Positions 17,724 to 26,418 of a stretch of DNA of 64,000 nt are shown piece by piece; the stretch's first letter is position 1, and each line of letters opens with the position of its first letter. The stretch comes from Marinifilum_A sediminis. GTDB lineage: Bacteria; Bacteroidota; Bacteroidia; Bacteroidales; Marinifilaceae. The stretch covers positions 110,395 through 174,394 of the forward strand of contig CANMCX010000006.1 of NCBI GenBank assembly GCA_947496465.1, read 5' to 3'. The position numbers were made by a program, and so were the translations under genes. The notes beneath the pieces are model-generated. The model saw only the letters and a program-made list of their open reading frames with translations. It did not search any database and was not told the origin of the DNA.

Positions 17724-18476
17724 TTACCAATTTATTAGGATTAAATACGATAGATAGAAAACCACTTCACAAATTTGTTGGGTTGCCCCTATGCAATCTC
17801 CGGTAAAGCCGCCAATCCATTTGTTGTAATATCTTCCCAGTAAGAACTTGCAAAGATATACAGGAATCAAAATCAGAAAAAACTTAATGCTTCCCAGAAG
17901 AAGTAAAGGTAAAACTCCTGTAATCAACATGAAAATGAAATTACCTGAGCTTAATTTCTGACTGTAATCCTTTGCTTTCGAATTGTCTACTCTTGCATAT
18001 TGGTGTGTATTCACCAAAGTTGCAGCTACCATTCTTGTGGTAGAATGTGCCGCAATTATTATCCATGGTAAATTTGCAGCAGATACATTGTATTGGCAAA
18101 AATATTTAGTTAGAATTAAAAAGGCAATGCCTGTAACTCCAAAAGCTCCAATCAAAGAGTCTTTCATGATTGCCAGAATGCGCTCTTTGGTCCATCCTCC
18201 TCCAAATCCATCACAAACATCCATAAAACCATCTTCGTGCAATCCACCAGTAAATAAGACTGTTAATCCTAAACTTAAAACAACTGACAGATTAAAAGGA
18301 AGAACCAAGTTTGACAAGTAGAATACCAAAGCCGCAAAACCTCCAATAATCAATCCTGCAATTGGAAAATATTTAAGTGCTTCATGCTGATACTCCTTTT
18401 TAAACTCAGCTCCTTTTGGAAAAGGAATTCTGGTAAAAAAGGACAATCCTGTAAAGAAAATGTTGAGTTCTTTCAT
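17724..18476 (-). CDS. cobS: Cobalamin synthase (adenosylcobinamide-GDP ribazoletransferase)
   Basis: 250 residues with about six or seven membrane helices. It joins AdoCbi-GDP to alpha-ribazole (or its phosphate) in the inner membrane. Family signatures are FFTRIPFP near the N-terminus, the acidic GLHEDGFMDVCDGFGGG (Mg-binding type), KDSLIGAFGV and GGFTGDCIGATQQ near the C-terminus. I chose the ATG at 18476; a longer upstream frame is not family-like. It is the last gene before cobC in the minus-strand cob cluster, 69 bases after cobT, with a hairpin in that gap. Confidence 0.93.
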   Translation of the reverse strand: MKELNIFFTGLSFFTRIPFPKGAEFKKEYQHEALKYFPIAGLIIGGFAALVFYLSNLVLPFNLSVVLSLGLTVLFTGGLHEDGFMDVCDGFGGGWTKERILAIMKDSLIGAFGVTGIAFLILTKYFCQYNVSAANLPWIIIAAHSTTRMVAATLVNTHQYARVDNSKAKDYSQKLSSGNFIFMLITGVLPLLLLGSIKFFLILIPVYLCKFLLGRYYNKWIGGFTGDCIGATQQICEVVFYLSYLILINW

Positions 18477-18504
18477 GATGTGATTGAAAGTGCTATTATT
18501 TAGT

Positions 18505-18537
18505 ATTGGGAATCCGAACTGAAGTCGGAATCCCAAT
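18505..18537 (-). other. Hairpin between cobT and cobS
   Basis: ATTGGGAATCCGA / TCGGAATCCCAAT: 13-base arms with one mismatch and a 7-base loop. There is no T-run after it on the minus strand, so it is less likely to be a full terminator than a processing, stability or partial attenuation site inside the operon. It may also be a dispersed intergenic repeat. Confidence 0.55.
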
Positions 18538-18545
18538 CGGTATTT

Positions 18546-19589
18546 TTAATTGATTTTATCGCTGTTACTAACTCCAGCATCTTCGAAACTAGCCATTTGG
18601 TTTAAAAAGTTAACAGCTGATTCGATAATTGGATAAGCCACAGCAGCTCCTGTACCTTCGCCTAAGCGCATTCCTAAATCAAGTATTGCATTTGCATTTA
18701 AATGCTCTAGCATGTGCTTGTGACCGTTCTCGTTCGATTTATGAGTAAAGATACAGTATTCTAGCACATTAGGATTCATTTTAGAAGCTGCTAACAAAGC
18801 AGAAGTAATAATGAAACCATCTACCATGATAATCATTTTTAATTCAGCAGCCTTAAGCATAGCTCCTGCAATCATTACAATCTCAAAACCTCCGAAGTGA
18901 GAGAAAATACTTTCTATCGATTTATCACCATTGTAGTTTTCAACAGCAGATTTTAGAATTTCATATTTTCGCTTCAAGCCTTCATCATCCCAGCCAGTTC
19001 CACGTCCAACGCATTCTTTTAAATCAACCTTGGTAAGTAAATGCAAAAGTACTGCTGCTGAAGAAGTATTGGCAATTCCCATTTCACCAAAGCCAATAAC
19101 GTTGCTTCCTTCGTTATGCATTTTTTCGGCTAAGTCAGCTCCTCTTTTAAGTGCCAATTCGAATTGTTCGTTACTCATGGCAGCATTATTCAAGTAACTC
19201 TTTGTTCCATAAGCAACTTTAGCATCGATAACACCAGAGTTTTTATCGAAATCGTAATTTACGCCGGCATCCACAATTTTAATATCGATATTGTTTTGAC
19301 GACCAAATACATTTATCGCAGCGCCTCCAGCCATAAAGTTGGCAACCATTTGCCAGGTTACTTCCTGTGGATAAGGACTCACACCATCCAATGCGATTCC
19401 ATGATCGGCAGCAAAAACCATGATCACAGGTTTCTTTAATTCAGGAGATAAAGTTTCCTGAATACTACCAATTTTGACAGCTAATTGCTCCAATACCCCT
19501 AGAGATCCAATAGGTTTGGTTTTAAAATCTATTTTATGTTGTAGTTGCTCAATAAGAGTTTCGTTTGGCTTATCTATATTGAAATTCAT
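18546..19589 (-). CDS. cobT: Nicotinate-nucleotide:dimethylbenzimidazole phosphoribosyltransferase (copy 1)
   Basis: 347 residues, normal CobT length. It transfers the phosphoribosyl group of nicotinate mononucleotide to the lower-ligand base. Motifs: TKPIGSLGVLE, AADHGIALDGVSPYP, NFMAGGAAINVFGRQ, EMGIANTSSAA, GRGTGWDDEGL, and LGEGTGAA with the conserved Glu near the C-terminus. It closely follows the standard CobT pattern. A second homolog lies immediately upstream, separated by a 160-base gap that contains a repeat. Confidence 0.93.
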   Translation of the reverse strand: MNFNIDKPNETLIEQLQHKIDFKTKPIGSLGVLEQLAVKIGSIQETLSPELKKPVIMVFAADHGIALDGVSPYPQEVTWQMVANFMAGGAAINVFGRQNNIDIKIVDAGVNYDFDKNSGVIDAKVAYGTKSYLNNAAMSNEQFELALKRGADLAEKMHNEGSNVIGFGEMGIANTSSAAVLLHLLTKVDLKECVGRGTGWDDEGLKRKYEILKSAVENYNGDKSIESIFSHFGGFEIVMIAGAMLKAAELKMIIMVDGFIITSALLAASKMNPNVLEYCIFTHKSNENGHKHMLEHLNANAILDLGMRLGEGTGAAVAYPIIESAVNFLNQMASFEDAGVSNSDKIN

Positions 19590-19620
19590 AGGCTTTAAAA
19601 GTTGTTAAAACATTGTATAA

Positions 19621-19735
19621 TTCACCCTTTCGCCTGTCGGCACTTTCCCTAAAAGGGGAAGCTGTAAATTTAAATCTTACTCTATTTTTATGCATTCTCC
19701 CTTTTTAGGGGAGATCTCGATAGAGAGAGGGGTGT
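19621..19735. repeat. REP-like intergenic element between the two cobT genes
   Basis: About 115 bases with two G/C-rich hairpins in otherwise A/T-rich DNA: TTTCCC/GGGGAA at 19644-19660 and TCTCCC/GGGGAGA at 19696-19714. The ends resemble each other in inverted orientation (TTCACCC and GGGTGTA). Intergenic elements of this C-run/G-run style are scattered in many Bacteroidota genomes. A second copy is not visible in this window. Confidence 0.5.
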
Positions 19736-19748
19736 ATTTATTTAATAT

Positions 19749-20798
19749 CTAAAAAATTTCTTCGCTTGATTCACTTACACCAGCTTCCTGGAAAGAAGCC
19801 ATTTCGTTCATAAACTGTACTGCACTTTTTACGATTGGATAGCAAACCATCGCTCCGGTAGCTTCTCCTAATCTCATGCCAATATCCAAAATAGGATCAG
19901 CCCCAAGAATATTTAGCATTTTAATGTGTGCTTGCTCGTTCGATTTGTGAGCGAACAAACAGTATTCTCTTACTTTAGGATTGATTTTAAATGCTGCAAG
20001 TAAGGCAGATGTAATAATGAAACCATCAATCAGCAAGGTCATTTTTAACTCTGCAGCTTTCAGCATTGCACCAACAATAGTTACAATTTCGAATCCACCA
20101 AAGTGAGTCAATACATCTATAGGATCATTTCCTTTATTGTATTTCGATAAACCTTCATTTAAAAGATCATATTTAGATTTAACACCTTCTTTATCCAATC
20201 CGGTGCCACGTCCAACGCATTCATCCAAAGGAATATCGCCCAGTAGGCTTAGTATCAATGCTGCCGAAGATGTATTTCCAATACCTTTCTCTCCAAAGGT
20301 GATGAAATTACAGTCTTCTTTATGAATGTCTTCCATTATTTGAGCGCCCTGCTCAATTCCTTTCAAACATTGTTCTTTTGTCATAGCTGGTCCAAATCTG
20401 TAATTATTGGTACCGTAAGCTATTTTTCTATTGATGATGTTCAGATCTGGTTCAAAATCATGATCAACACCACAGTCAACTACTTTAAAATCTATATTGT
20501 GTTGTCGCGAAAAAACGCTTATGGCTGCTCCTCCCTGCATGTAATTGTAAAGCATCTGAAAACTTACCGATTTGGGATAAAAACTAACGCCATCGTCAGC
20601 AATACCATGATCACCAGCAAATACCACAACATTAGGTTTTTTAATTTGCGGCTCTAAAGTGTTTTGAATTCTTCCCATTTGGAAAGCAATTTTTTCAAGC
20701 ATACCAAGCGCACCTATAGGCTTTGTCTTCGTGTCAATCTTCTCACAGAGCTGTTTGTCTAATTTATCAGACAAACAGCTAATCTCAAACTTCATCAT
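19749..20798 (-). CDS. cobT: CobT paralog (copy 2)
   Basis: About 349 residues, homologous over its full length to the next gene. It keeps TKPIGALGMLE, AGDHGIADDGVSFYP, GNTSSAALI, GRGTGLDKEGV and LGEATGAM with the C-terminal catalytic Glu. It departs from the usual CobT in MQGGAAISVFSRQ and in the FGEKGIGN segment, where most CobT have FGEMGIGN. Adjacent divergent CobT homologs are known in Sporomusa (ArsA/ArsB), where they form a heterodimer that activates phenolic lower ligands, so a similar pairing is possible. I use the ATG at 20798 (the next codon is also ATG); the upstream TTG overlaps the preceding gene. Confidence 0.88.
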   Translation of the reverse strand: MMKFEISCLSDKLDKQLCEKIDTKTKPIGALGMLEKIAFQMGRIQNTLEPQIKKPNVVVFAGDHGIADDGVSFYPKSVSFQMLYNYMQGGAAISVFSRQHNIDFKVVDCGVDHDFEPDLNIINRKIAYGTNNYRFGPAMTKEQCLKGIEQGAQIMEDIHKEDCNFITFGEKGIGNTSSAALILSLLGDIPLDECVGRGTGLDKEGVKSKYDLLNEGLSKYNKGNDPIDVLTHFGGFEIVTIVGAMLKAAELKMTLLIDGFIITSALLAAFKINPKVREYCLFAHKSNEQAHIKMLNILGADPILDIGMRLGEATGAMVCYPIVKSAVQFMNEMASFQEAGVSESSEEIF

Positions 20799-20805
20799 AT
20801 CTTTA

Positions 20806-21957
20806 TTACTTTCTGTTTTTTCCAAGAATCAGCTTTAAATCCTGCAAGCTGGTTTGTAATTGCTTTTTGCAATCGTCATTTTTCTCATTTACAACTGCCA
20901 TCTCTAAATCAGGTAAAGCATCGGTTCTTTCCAATAAAACAATAGCTCGAGATGCTTTAGCTCTAACATCCGCATCTTTATCTCTTAACATTCCAGGAAT
21001 CCATTTTTTAGAAGACCAACAAGCCAATTCGATTACCTTATCAATAGCTTCTAATTTCTCTTCTTTTGTTCCTGATAAATTTGCATAATATTTCGTTTGA
21101 AGTTCCTGAATATCCTTAGTGTAGATGATTTCATTTTTGAAAAAATCTGGACGAACAACAGATTTTGGGTAAGAAATCATTTCAGAATTCGTAGCCCAAC
21201 GAACAATTCTTGGCAACATCCATCTCATACCTGGAGTACATTCAGGGTGACCTACGAAAGAAGCAACTTTTCCTTTTCCTAATTTTGCACTAACAATAAA
21301 CGGACGATTGTTTGTCATATCTGCAGGAGAACCTTCAACAGTATGAACATCAGATAACATGGTTCCTAAGTCTGTTTTTTCAACTTCATCATTAGCAGAA
21401 ATTAAAACCGGACCTTCATAATACTGGCAAAAAGAAATATCGCGATCAGCCAACTCCGGGAAAATCTTTTTTCCTTCTTCGCTCAGTGAAAACTTAGCCA
21501 ATCCATGACCTCTATGATCGTGCTCAATATCAATTGCTTCGAATCCAGTTAGTTTTAAACAAGGATAATCAGGTGTATTTGACATGATATAAGCTCCTGC
21601 ACAAATCCCAACAACAGCAATTCCCTTATCTTTTACAAGTTGAACAACTCTGTCCATTCCGCTTTCTCCTAGACTTTGGGTTTCACTTCTTCCGCTACCT
21701 CCTGGAAATACAATGGCATCGAAATCTAATATTTCATCAGATACTATCTGACTTGCTCTAATCACTTCACAATCAATCGAAGGGTCTATTTTTAGAGCTT
21801 GAATGGCATCCTCGATACACCATGGGCTATCACCATTTTTATCGAATACTCCAACTTTTAATTTGGTGTCGGATTTAGTTTCAACTCTTCTACAAGATGT
21901 TGTACTAATTAAAACCAGCGCAAATACAAATGCGCAGATGTTAAATAAATTTTTCAT
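20806..21957 (-). CDS. Lipoprotein with class I glutamine amidotransferase-like (BPL_N) domain in the cob cluster
   Basis: 383 residues. A signal peptide ends in a lipobox (ISTTSC), so the protein should be exported and lipid-anchored. Residues about 35-270 form a class I GATase-like fold of the biotin-protein-ligase N-terminal (BPL_N) type, with nucleophile elbow GICAGAYIM and a later FVGHPECTPG that could supply His and Glu. The C-terminal 90 residues look like short alpha-helical HEAT-type repeats (RDKDADVRAKASRAI). It lies between cobU and cobT in a tight operon, so a role in corrinoid handling outside the cytoplasm is possible, but no function is established. I chose the ATG at 21957 because it gives the lipoprotein signal. 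Confidence 0.75.
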   Translation of the reverse strand: MKNLFNICAFVFALVLISTTSCRRVETKSDTKLKVGVFDKNGDSPWCIEDAIQALKIDPSIDCEVIRASQIVSDEILDFDAIVFPGGSGRSETQSLGESGMDRVVQLVKDKGIAVVGICAGAYIMSNTPDYPCLKLTGFEAIDIEHDHRGHGLAKFSLSEEGKKIFPELADRDISFCQYYEGPVLISANDEVEKTDLGTMLSDVHTVEGSPADMTNNRPFIVSAKLGKGKVASFVGHPECTPGMRWMLPRIVRWATNSEMISYPKSVVRPDFFKNEIIYTKDIQELQTKYYANLSGTKEEKLEAIDKVIELACWSSKKWIPGMLRDKDADVRAKASRAIVLLERTDALPDLEMAVVNEKNDDCKKQLQTSLQDLKLILGKNRK

Positions 21958-21982
21958 ATTGGTTAGTTGGTTAAGTGTGTTG

Positions 21983-22495
21983 TTATAGTGTGTTTTTAAT
22001 TTCGACAGGAATACCGGAAACAACAAGCGTTACCACATTAGCCTTGTTTGCAATGTGTTGGTTTATTGTTCCTTGTAAATCATTAAAACGATAAGCCATT
22101 TTATTTTCAGGATGACCTCCAAGTCCTAATTCGTTGCTGACAATGATCAAATCACAGTCTTGAGCAAATAATTTATCCAATTCACTAAGGCACTGAGCAA
22201 GTGTTTTTTCATCATCATCACCGTTATCGAAAAAGAAGTTATTGAGCCAAAGCGTAATACAGTCCAATAGAACAATTTCACCTGTAAAATCATGTTTATT
22301 CAGGTATTTTTCTTCTTCTATATTGGTCCATTGTTCACCTCTTCTGGCTTGATGTGCCTCAATTCTTTTTCTATGATTATCATCCCATATTCTGGAGGTT
22401 GCCAGATAGATAGGATTGTTGGTTTTATTAAGAATAAGCTTCTCGGCAAACTTACTTTTGCCTGATCTTTGCCCGCCAGTAATTAGGTGAATCAT
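21983..22495 (-). CDS. cobU: Adenosylcobinamide kinase/guanylyltransferase
   Basis: 170 residues, normal CobU length. It phosphorylates adenosylcobinamide and then transfers GMP from GTP. The P-loop is GGQRSGKS; other motifs are YLATSRIWDDNHRKRIEAH (with the guanylylated His region), DCITLWLNN and VSNELGLGGHPEN. The start is the ATG at 22495. It lies between cbiB and the GATase-like lipoprotein gene in the minus-strand cluster. Confidence 0.95.
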   Translation of the reverse strand: MIHLITGGQRSGKSKFAEKLILNKTNNPIYLATSRIWDDNHRKRIEAHQARRGEQWTNIEEEKYLNKHDFTGEIVLLDCITLWLNNFFFDNGDDDEKTLAQCLSELDKLFAQDCDLIIVSNELGLGGHPENKMAYRFNDLQGTINQHIANKANVVTLVVSGIPVEIKNTL

Positions 22496-22580
22496 TATAT
22501 TACTCCTTGTATAATTGTGTTAAATCAGAAATTGTGAAGTTACAAATTTATAAGAATGCAGTAAACAGATTTTTTCTTTT

Positions 22581-23528
22581 TTACAGCAGTATTGCATAGG
22601 GAAAAAAGCAGGCTATAATAATGACAATTGAAAGAAAACATACAGCATGATTAATATAGATAATTCTCTTAATTTCAGAATCTTCAATTTGACGATTGTT
22701 CTCACCAATAAAGGGTTTATGTACTAATTTCCCACCATAATTGTGAGGTCCACCAAACTGACAATCCAGAATTCCAGCTAAAGCAGCTTCGGGATAACCA
22801 GCATTCGGACTTGTATGCGCCTTTCCATATTTAAAAATGTATCGTAAAGACTTGTAACTACAGCTTACCAATGCCATTAAAAGTGCTGTAATTCTTGAAG
22901 GAATAAAGTTTGCAACATCATCAAGTCGTGCTGCGAACCTTCCAAATAAAATGTACTTTTCATTCTTATAACCAATCATAGAATCCATAGTATTGATCAT
23001 TTTATAGCACATCATTCCTGGAACACCTCCAATGGCGTAATAGAATAAGGGTGCAACTACACCGTCCGAAAGATTCTCAGAAAGTGTTTCGAATACCGCA
23101 AGTCTAATTTCTTTTTCACTTAACTCTGAAGTATCTCTTCCAACGATCCAGGATAGGCGTTTCCTTCCGGCTTCTAATCCCTTGTTGTTTAAATGATCAA
23201 AAACCTCAATGCCTTCTTGTAATAGAGATTTGTTGGCTAATCCATAAAAAACAAAAATACTCGTGAAGCTTATTAATGCTATTTCACTGATTTCCATTAA
23301 AAATACTTCCATGAAATAAAATAGAAAGAAGACTCCACCTGCTAATAACAAAGTCATTAAACTACCTTTAAGTAAACGTGATTTACCAAGGTTCAATAAT
23401 TTTGTGAAGAATGAAATTGTATTCCCAAATCCAACAATAGGGTGAGGTAATTTCCTTGGGTCACCCAAAATAAGATCTAAAAGATATCCAATGATTAGAG
23501 GTAGGATTATGAATTTAAGTTGCTCCAT
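22581..23528 (-). CDS. cbiB: Adenosylcobinamide-phosphate synthase
   Basis: 315 residues with five or so membrane helices. It attaches aminopropanol phosphate to adenosylcobyrate. Family motifs: LDLILGDPRKLPHPIVGFG at the N-terminus, RDTSELSEKEI, ETLSENLSDGVVAPLFYY, MINTMDSMIGYKN and SPNAGYPEAALAG. The ATG overlaps the end of cobD by 22 bases, which indicates translational coupling with the enzyme that makes the aminopropanol phosphate. Confidence 0.95.
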   Translation of the reverse strand: MEQLKFIILPLIIGYLLDLILGDPRKLPHPIVGFGNTISFFTKLLNLGKSRLLKGSLMTLLLAGGVFFLFYFMEVFLMEISEIALISFTSIFVFYGLANKSLLQEGIEVFDHLNNKGLEAGRKRLSWIVGRDTSELSEKEIRLAVFETLSENLSDGVVAPLFYYAIGGVPGMMCYKMINTMDSMIGYKNEKYILFGRFAARLDDVANFIPSRITALLMALVSCSYKSLRYIFKYGKAHTSPNAGYPEAALAGILDCQFGGPHNYGGKLVHKPFIGENNRQIEDSEIKRIIYINHAVCFLSIVIIIACFFPYAILL

Positions 23529-24535
23529 GTTTTTAATGCGTCAATTAGCAGTTGGTTTTTTTCTTCGTTTAATGTGGCAATTCGAATATAGGATGAATTT
23601 AGTCCTCTAAAATTACTTGCATCTCTCACAAGTATCCCAAATTCCGAAATTAAGTAGTTTTTTAGCTCAAAAGAGCTGATTTCTTCTAGTTCGATCAAAA
23701 AATAGGAAGTTTTTGAAGCATGAATTTTCAATCCTGTAATTTTATTCAAATTTTCCTGTAATTTTTTCGATGCTGATTTGTAATAGTTTACAGGTGGCAA
23801 TATTTTACTTTTGTGTTCAATCAAGTACTTTCCAGCCTCAATTGCTAGTGAATTCACCGTCCATGGAGGCTTGTAGAATTCGATATCCTGTACCATTTCC
23901 TTGTTCGAAACCAAATATCCCAATCTCAGACCGGGAATTGCGAAGTTTTTAGTGAGAGATTTTACAATGATTAGATTTTTGTGTTTTTTGATCAAATCTA
24001 TAGAAGATGTAATCTGATCGGTAAAATCGATATAGGCTTCATCAACAATAAAAGTTGAATTTTGATTCAAATCCAATAGAGATTCTAAACTTATGGGATC
24101 TAAAATAGATCCGGTAGGGTTGTTAGGATTGCATATCCAAACCAATCGTGTGTGGAATTTGGTTGTAGCAGTTAAATCACTCCAGTTCGTAAAGAAAAGT
24201 TCATGATTGTTAACTCTACAGGCGTCCTCGTATTCCGAAAAGGTAGGAATAACAATGGTTGATGACTGATTTTTAAAACATTGAGCGATTAAATAGAAGG
24301 CTTCTGTAGCACCATTGGTAGCTATTAGCATCTCTTGATCAACTTTTAAATCTTTAGCTATTAAATCAATTAAGCTTTCTGCGGATGCCTCGGGGTAGGA
24401 ATCAATTATATCCCAATTGCTAATTAAATGATTCTTTAGATCTTCTGATTGTCCTCCATACCACACATTTGTGCTAAAATTGGCAACAATAGCTTGTTTA
24501 TATTTGTATCCGTCGTCTCCGTGTCCGTGTAACAT
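23507..24535 (-). CDS. cobD: L-threonine-O-3-phosphate decarboxylase (CobD-type aminotransferase fold)
   Basis: 342 residues of the fold-type I PLP family. The N-terminus MLHGHGDDGY is typical of CobD rather than HisC. Other features: NGATEAFYLIAQ, CNPNNPTGS, DEAYIDF, and SLTKNFAIPGLRLGY with the PLP-binding Lys. It supplies (R)-1-amino-2-propanol phosphate for CbiB, whose gene overlaps its end. As the first gene of the cluster it should be preceded by the operon promoter in 24540-24600. I see no cobalamin riboswitch there. Confidence 0.92.
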   Translation of the reverse strand: MLHGHGDDGYKYKQAIVANFSTNVWYGGQSEDLKNHLISNWDIIDSYPEASAESLIDLIAKDLKVDQEMLIATNGATEAFYLIAQCFKNQSSTIVIPTFSEYEDACRVNNHELFFTNWSDLTATTKFHTRLVWICNPNNPTGSILDPISLESLLDLNQNSTFIVDEAYIDFTDQITSSIDLIKKHKNLIIVKSLTKNFAIPGLRLGYLVSNKEMVQDIEFYKPPWTVNSLAIEAGKYLIEHKSKILPPVNYYKSASKKLQENLNKITGLKIHASKTSYFLIELEEISSFELKNYLISEFGILVRDASNFRGLNSSYIRIATLNEEKNQLLIDALKTWSNLNS

Positions 24536-24602
24536 GCTGTATATCTATAGTATACTAATAATTTAAATCTAAAATGAAGATATCAAACTTGCAATAAAAA
24601 AC

Positions 24603-24640
24603 AATGAGTTTACAAGTGTAATTACAAATGTAAACTCATT
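24603..24640 (-). terminator. Terminator after pyrD
   Basis: Perfect 11-base arms, AATGAGTTTAC / GTAAACTCATT, with a 16-base loop that itself contains TTACA-type sequence. A T-run follows on the minus-strand side. It separates the pyrKD operon from the cob cluster. Confidence 0.75.
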
Positions 24641-24683
24641 AAATTTAAATTAAAGAAATAATTCTTTAATAAATGCCTTTTAA

Positions 24684-25598
24684 TTACTGATATTTCAATC
24701 CTCCAATTAATTCATTGATATCTTGAATGTTATGCCTTTTCATATATTCCTCAATTCCCTCAATCACCTTAACTGTTACCTGTGGATCGATGAAATTAGC
24801 AGTTCCTAACTGAATTGCAGTTGCACCTGCCAATAAGAACTCTATTGCATCTTTGGCATTCATTATACCACCTAAACCAACAATAGGAATCTTAACCGCA
24901 TTAAACACCTGCCATACCATTCGTAATGCAACTGGCTTAACACAAGGTCCCGATAAACCACCTGTAACAGTAGATAATAGAGGTTCTCTTGTTTCTGCAT
25001 TAATTGCCATTCCCAGTAAAGTGTTGATTAAGGACACTGAATCAGCACCTTCAGCTTCAACTGCTTTAGCAATCTCTGTAATATCAGTAACATTAGGAGA
25101 TAACTTTACCATAAGGTGCTTTTTATAGACTTTACGCACCTCTTTAACTACCGATGCAGCCGATGCACAGCTGGTTCCGAAAGCCATACCGCCCTCCTTC
25201 ACATTAGGACAAGAGATGTTTAATTCGATAGCCGGAATGTGTTCCAATTCGTTAATCATTGCAGCGGTTTCTACGTAATCCTCTATTAATGAACCTGATA
25301 CATTTACCAGAATATTCGTATCGTAATGCTTAATTCTAGGATATATTTCGCTGCAAAAATTCTCTACTCCCTTATTCTGTAATCCAACAGCATTAAGCAT
25401 TCCTGAAGGCGTTTCAGCCATTCTAGGATAAGGATTTCCTTCGCGGTGGTGTCTTGTAGTACCTTTAACTATGATACCGCCTAATCTGTTTATATCGATA
25501 AAATCCTCAAACTCTTCACCAAAACCAAAGGTTCCTGAGGCGGTCATTACGGGATTTTTTAAGCTTAAATCTTTAAGTTTTACTCCTAAATTTACCAT
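24684..25598 (-). CDS. pyrD: Dihydroorotate dehydrogenase B, catalytic subunit
   Basis: 304 residues, class 1B length. It oxidises dihydroorotate to orotate in pyrimidine synthesis, passing electrons to PyrK. Motifs: NPVMTASGTFGFGEEF, MLNAVGLQNKG, the catalytic-Cys segment LNISCPNVKEGG, VKLSPNVTDI, VSLINTLLG and GLGGIMNAKDAIEFLLAGA (FMN phosphate site). Its start overlaps the pyrK end by 7 bases. Confidence 0.96.
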   Translation of the reverse strand: MVNLGVKLKDLSLKNPVMTASGTFGFGEEFEDFIDINRLGGIIVKGTTRHHREGNPYPRMAETPSGMLNAVGLQNKGVENFCSEIYPRIKHYDTNILVNVSGSLIEDYVETAAMINELEHIPAIELNISCPNVKEGGMAFGTSCASAASVVKEVRKVYKKHLMVKLSPNVTDITEIAKAVEAEGADSVSLINTLLGMAINAETREPLLSTVTGGLSGPCVKPVALRMVWQVFNAVKIPIVGLGGIMNAKDAIEFLLAGATAIQLGTANFIDPQVTVKVIEGIEEYMKRHNIQDINELIGGLKYQ

Positions 25599-26356
25599 TT
25601 CAGATCATTTATATTGAATACCGGTCCTTCGGTACAAGTACATTTATTTCCTGTTGTAGTCTCTGTAACACAGCACAAACAAGCTCCAAATCCGCAAGCC
25701 ATAGTGTTCTCAAGTGATACCTCACATGGTATTTCTTTCTTTTGTGCATAAGCCGCAACAGCTTTCATCATAGGTTCTGGACCACAGGTGAATACGTAAT
25801 CAAAAGTTTCTTTGTCTAAAGCAGAATGCTGGGTTGGATAGCCTTTTTCGCCAAAGGATCCATCTTCAGTCGTCACTAATATATCGCCATAAGCCTTATA
25901 AGCGTCCAATTCTACGGCATCTTTAGCAGATCTAACACCAAGTATGGTAGTTACCTTATTACCTGCTTTATGAAGGTGTTTAGCCAGGTAAAGTAGAGGG
26001 GCGACGCCACATCCACCGCCAACAAGCAGGGTATTAGAGTTTTCAGGAATGGAATATTGGTTTCCTAAGGGAAATACGATATTTAGGGAGTCACCCTTTA
26101 CAAGTTCTCCCAGTTTTTTTGTTCCTTCTCCAATCTTTTTGATGTAGAGTTTAATTATATTTTGCTCGTAATCAACAAAATGTATGGATAAAGGTCTTCT
26201 TAAAAAGGTGGTACTAGAGTCTTTGACTAAGACGTTTACAAATTGTCCGGGATGTATCTCAGGAAGTGGCTCTAAAGCCTTTACATCCAGCACAAAATGT
26301 TCATCGTTCAGTTCATCTTTGCGCAGTACCTCAAAGTCCTGTACTAATTTTTTCAT
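25592..26356 (-). CDS. pyrK: Dihydroorotate dehydrogenase B, electron-transfer subunit
   Basis: 254 residues. An FAD-binding barrel with RRPLSIH, an NAD-binding domain with VGGGCGVAPLLYLA, and a C-terminal 2Fe-2S loop (MACGFGACLCC then CTCTEGP). It passes electrons from PyrD flavin to NAD+. It overlaps pyrD, as is usual for this pair. Confidence 0.95.
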   Translation of the reverse strand: MKKLVQDFEVLRKDELNDEHFVLDVKALEPLPEIHPGQFVNVLVKDSSTTFLRRPLSIHFVDYEQNIIKLYIKKIGEGTKKLGELVKGDSLNIVFPLGNQYSIPENSNTLLVGGGCGVAPLLYLAKHLHKAGNKVTTILGVRSAKDAVELDAYKAYGDILVTTEDGSFGEKGYPTQHSALDKETFDYVFTCGPEPMMKAVAAYAQKKEIPCEVSLENTMACGFGACLCCVTETTTGNKCTCTEGPVFNINDLKW

Positions 26357-26418
26357 GGTGCCTAGAAATATTTTATCTATTTAAAAATAAATTCAGGCAA
26401 AGATAATTTAAAAAAAGC

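Noticed and set aside
24536..24683. Cobalamin riboswitch upstream of the cob cluster
   Set aside because: The gap contains only the pyrD terminator and a possible promoter. I do not see the conserved B12-box sequence or the multi-arm layout.
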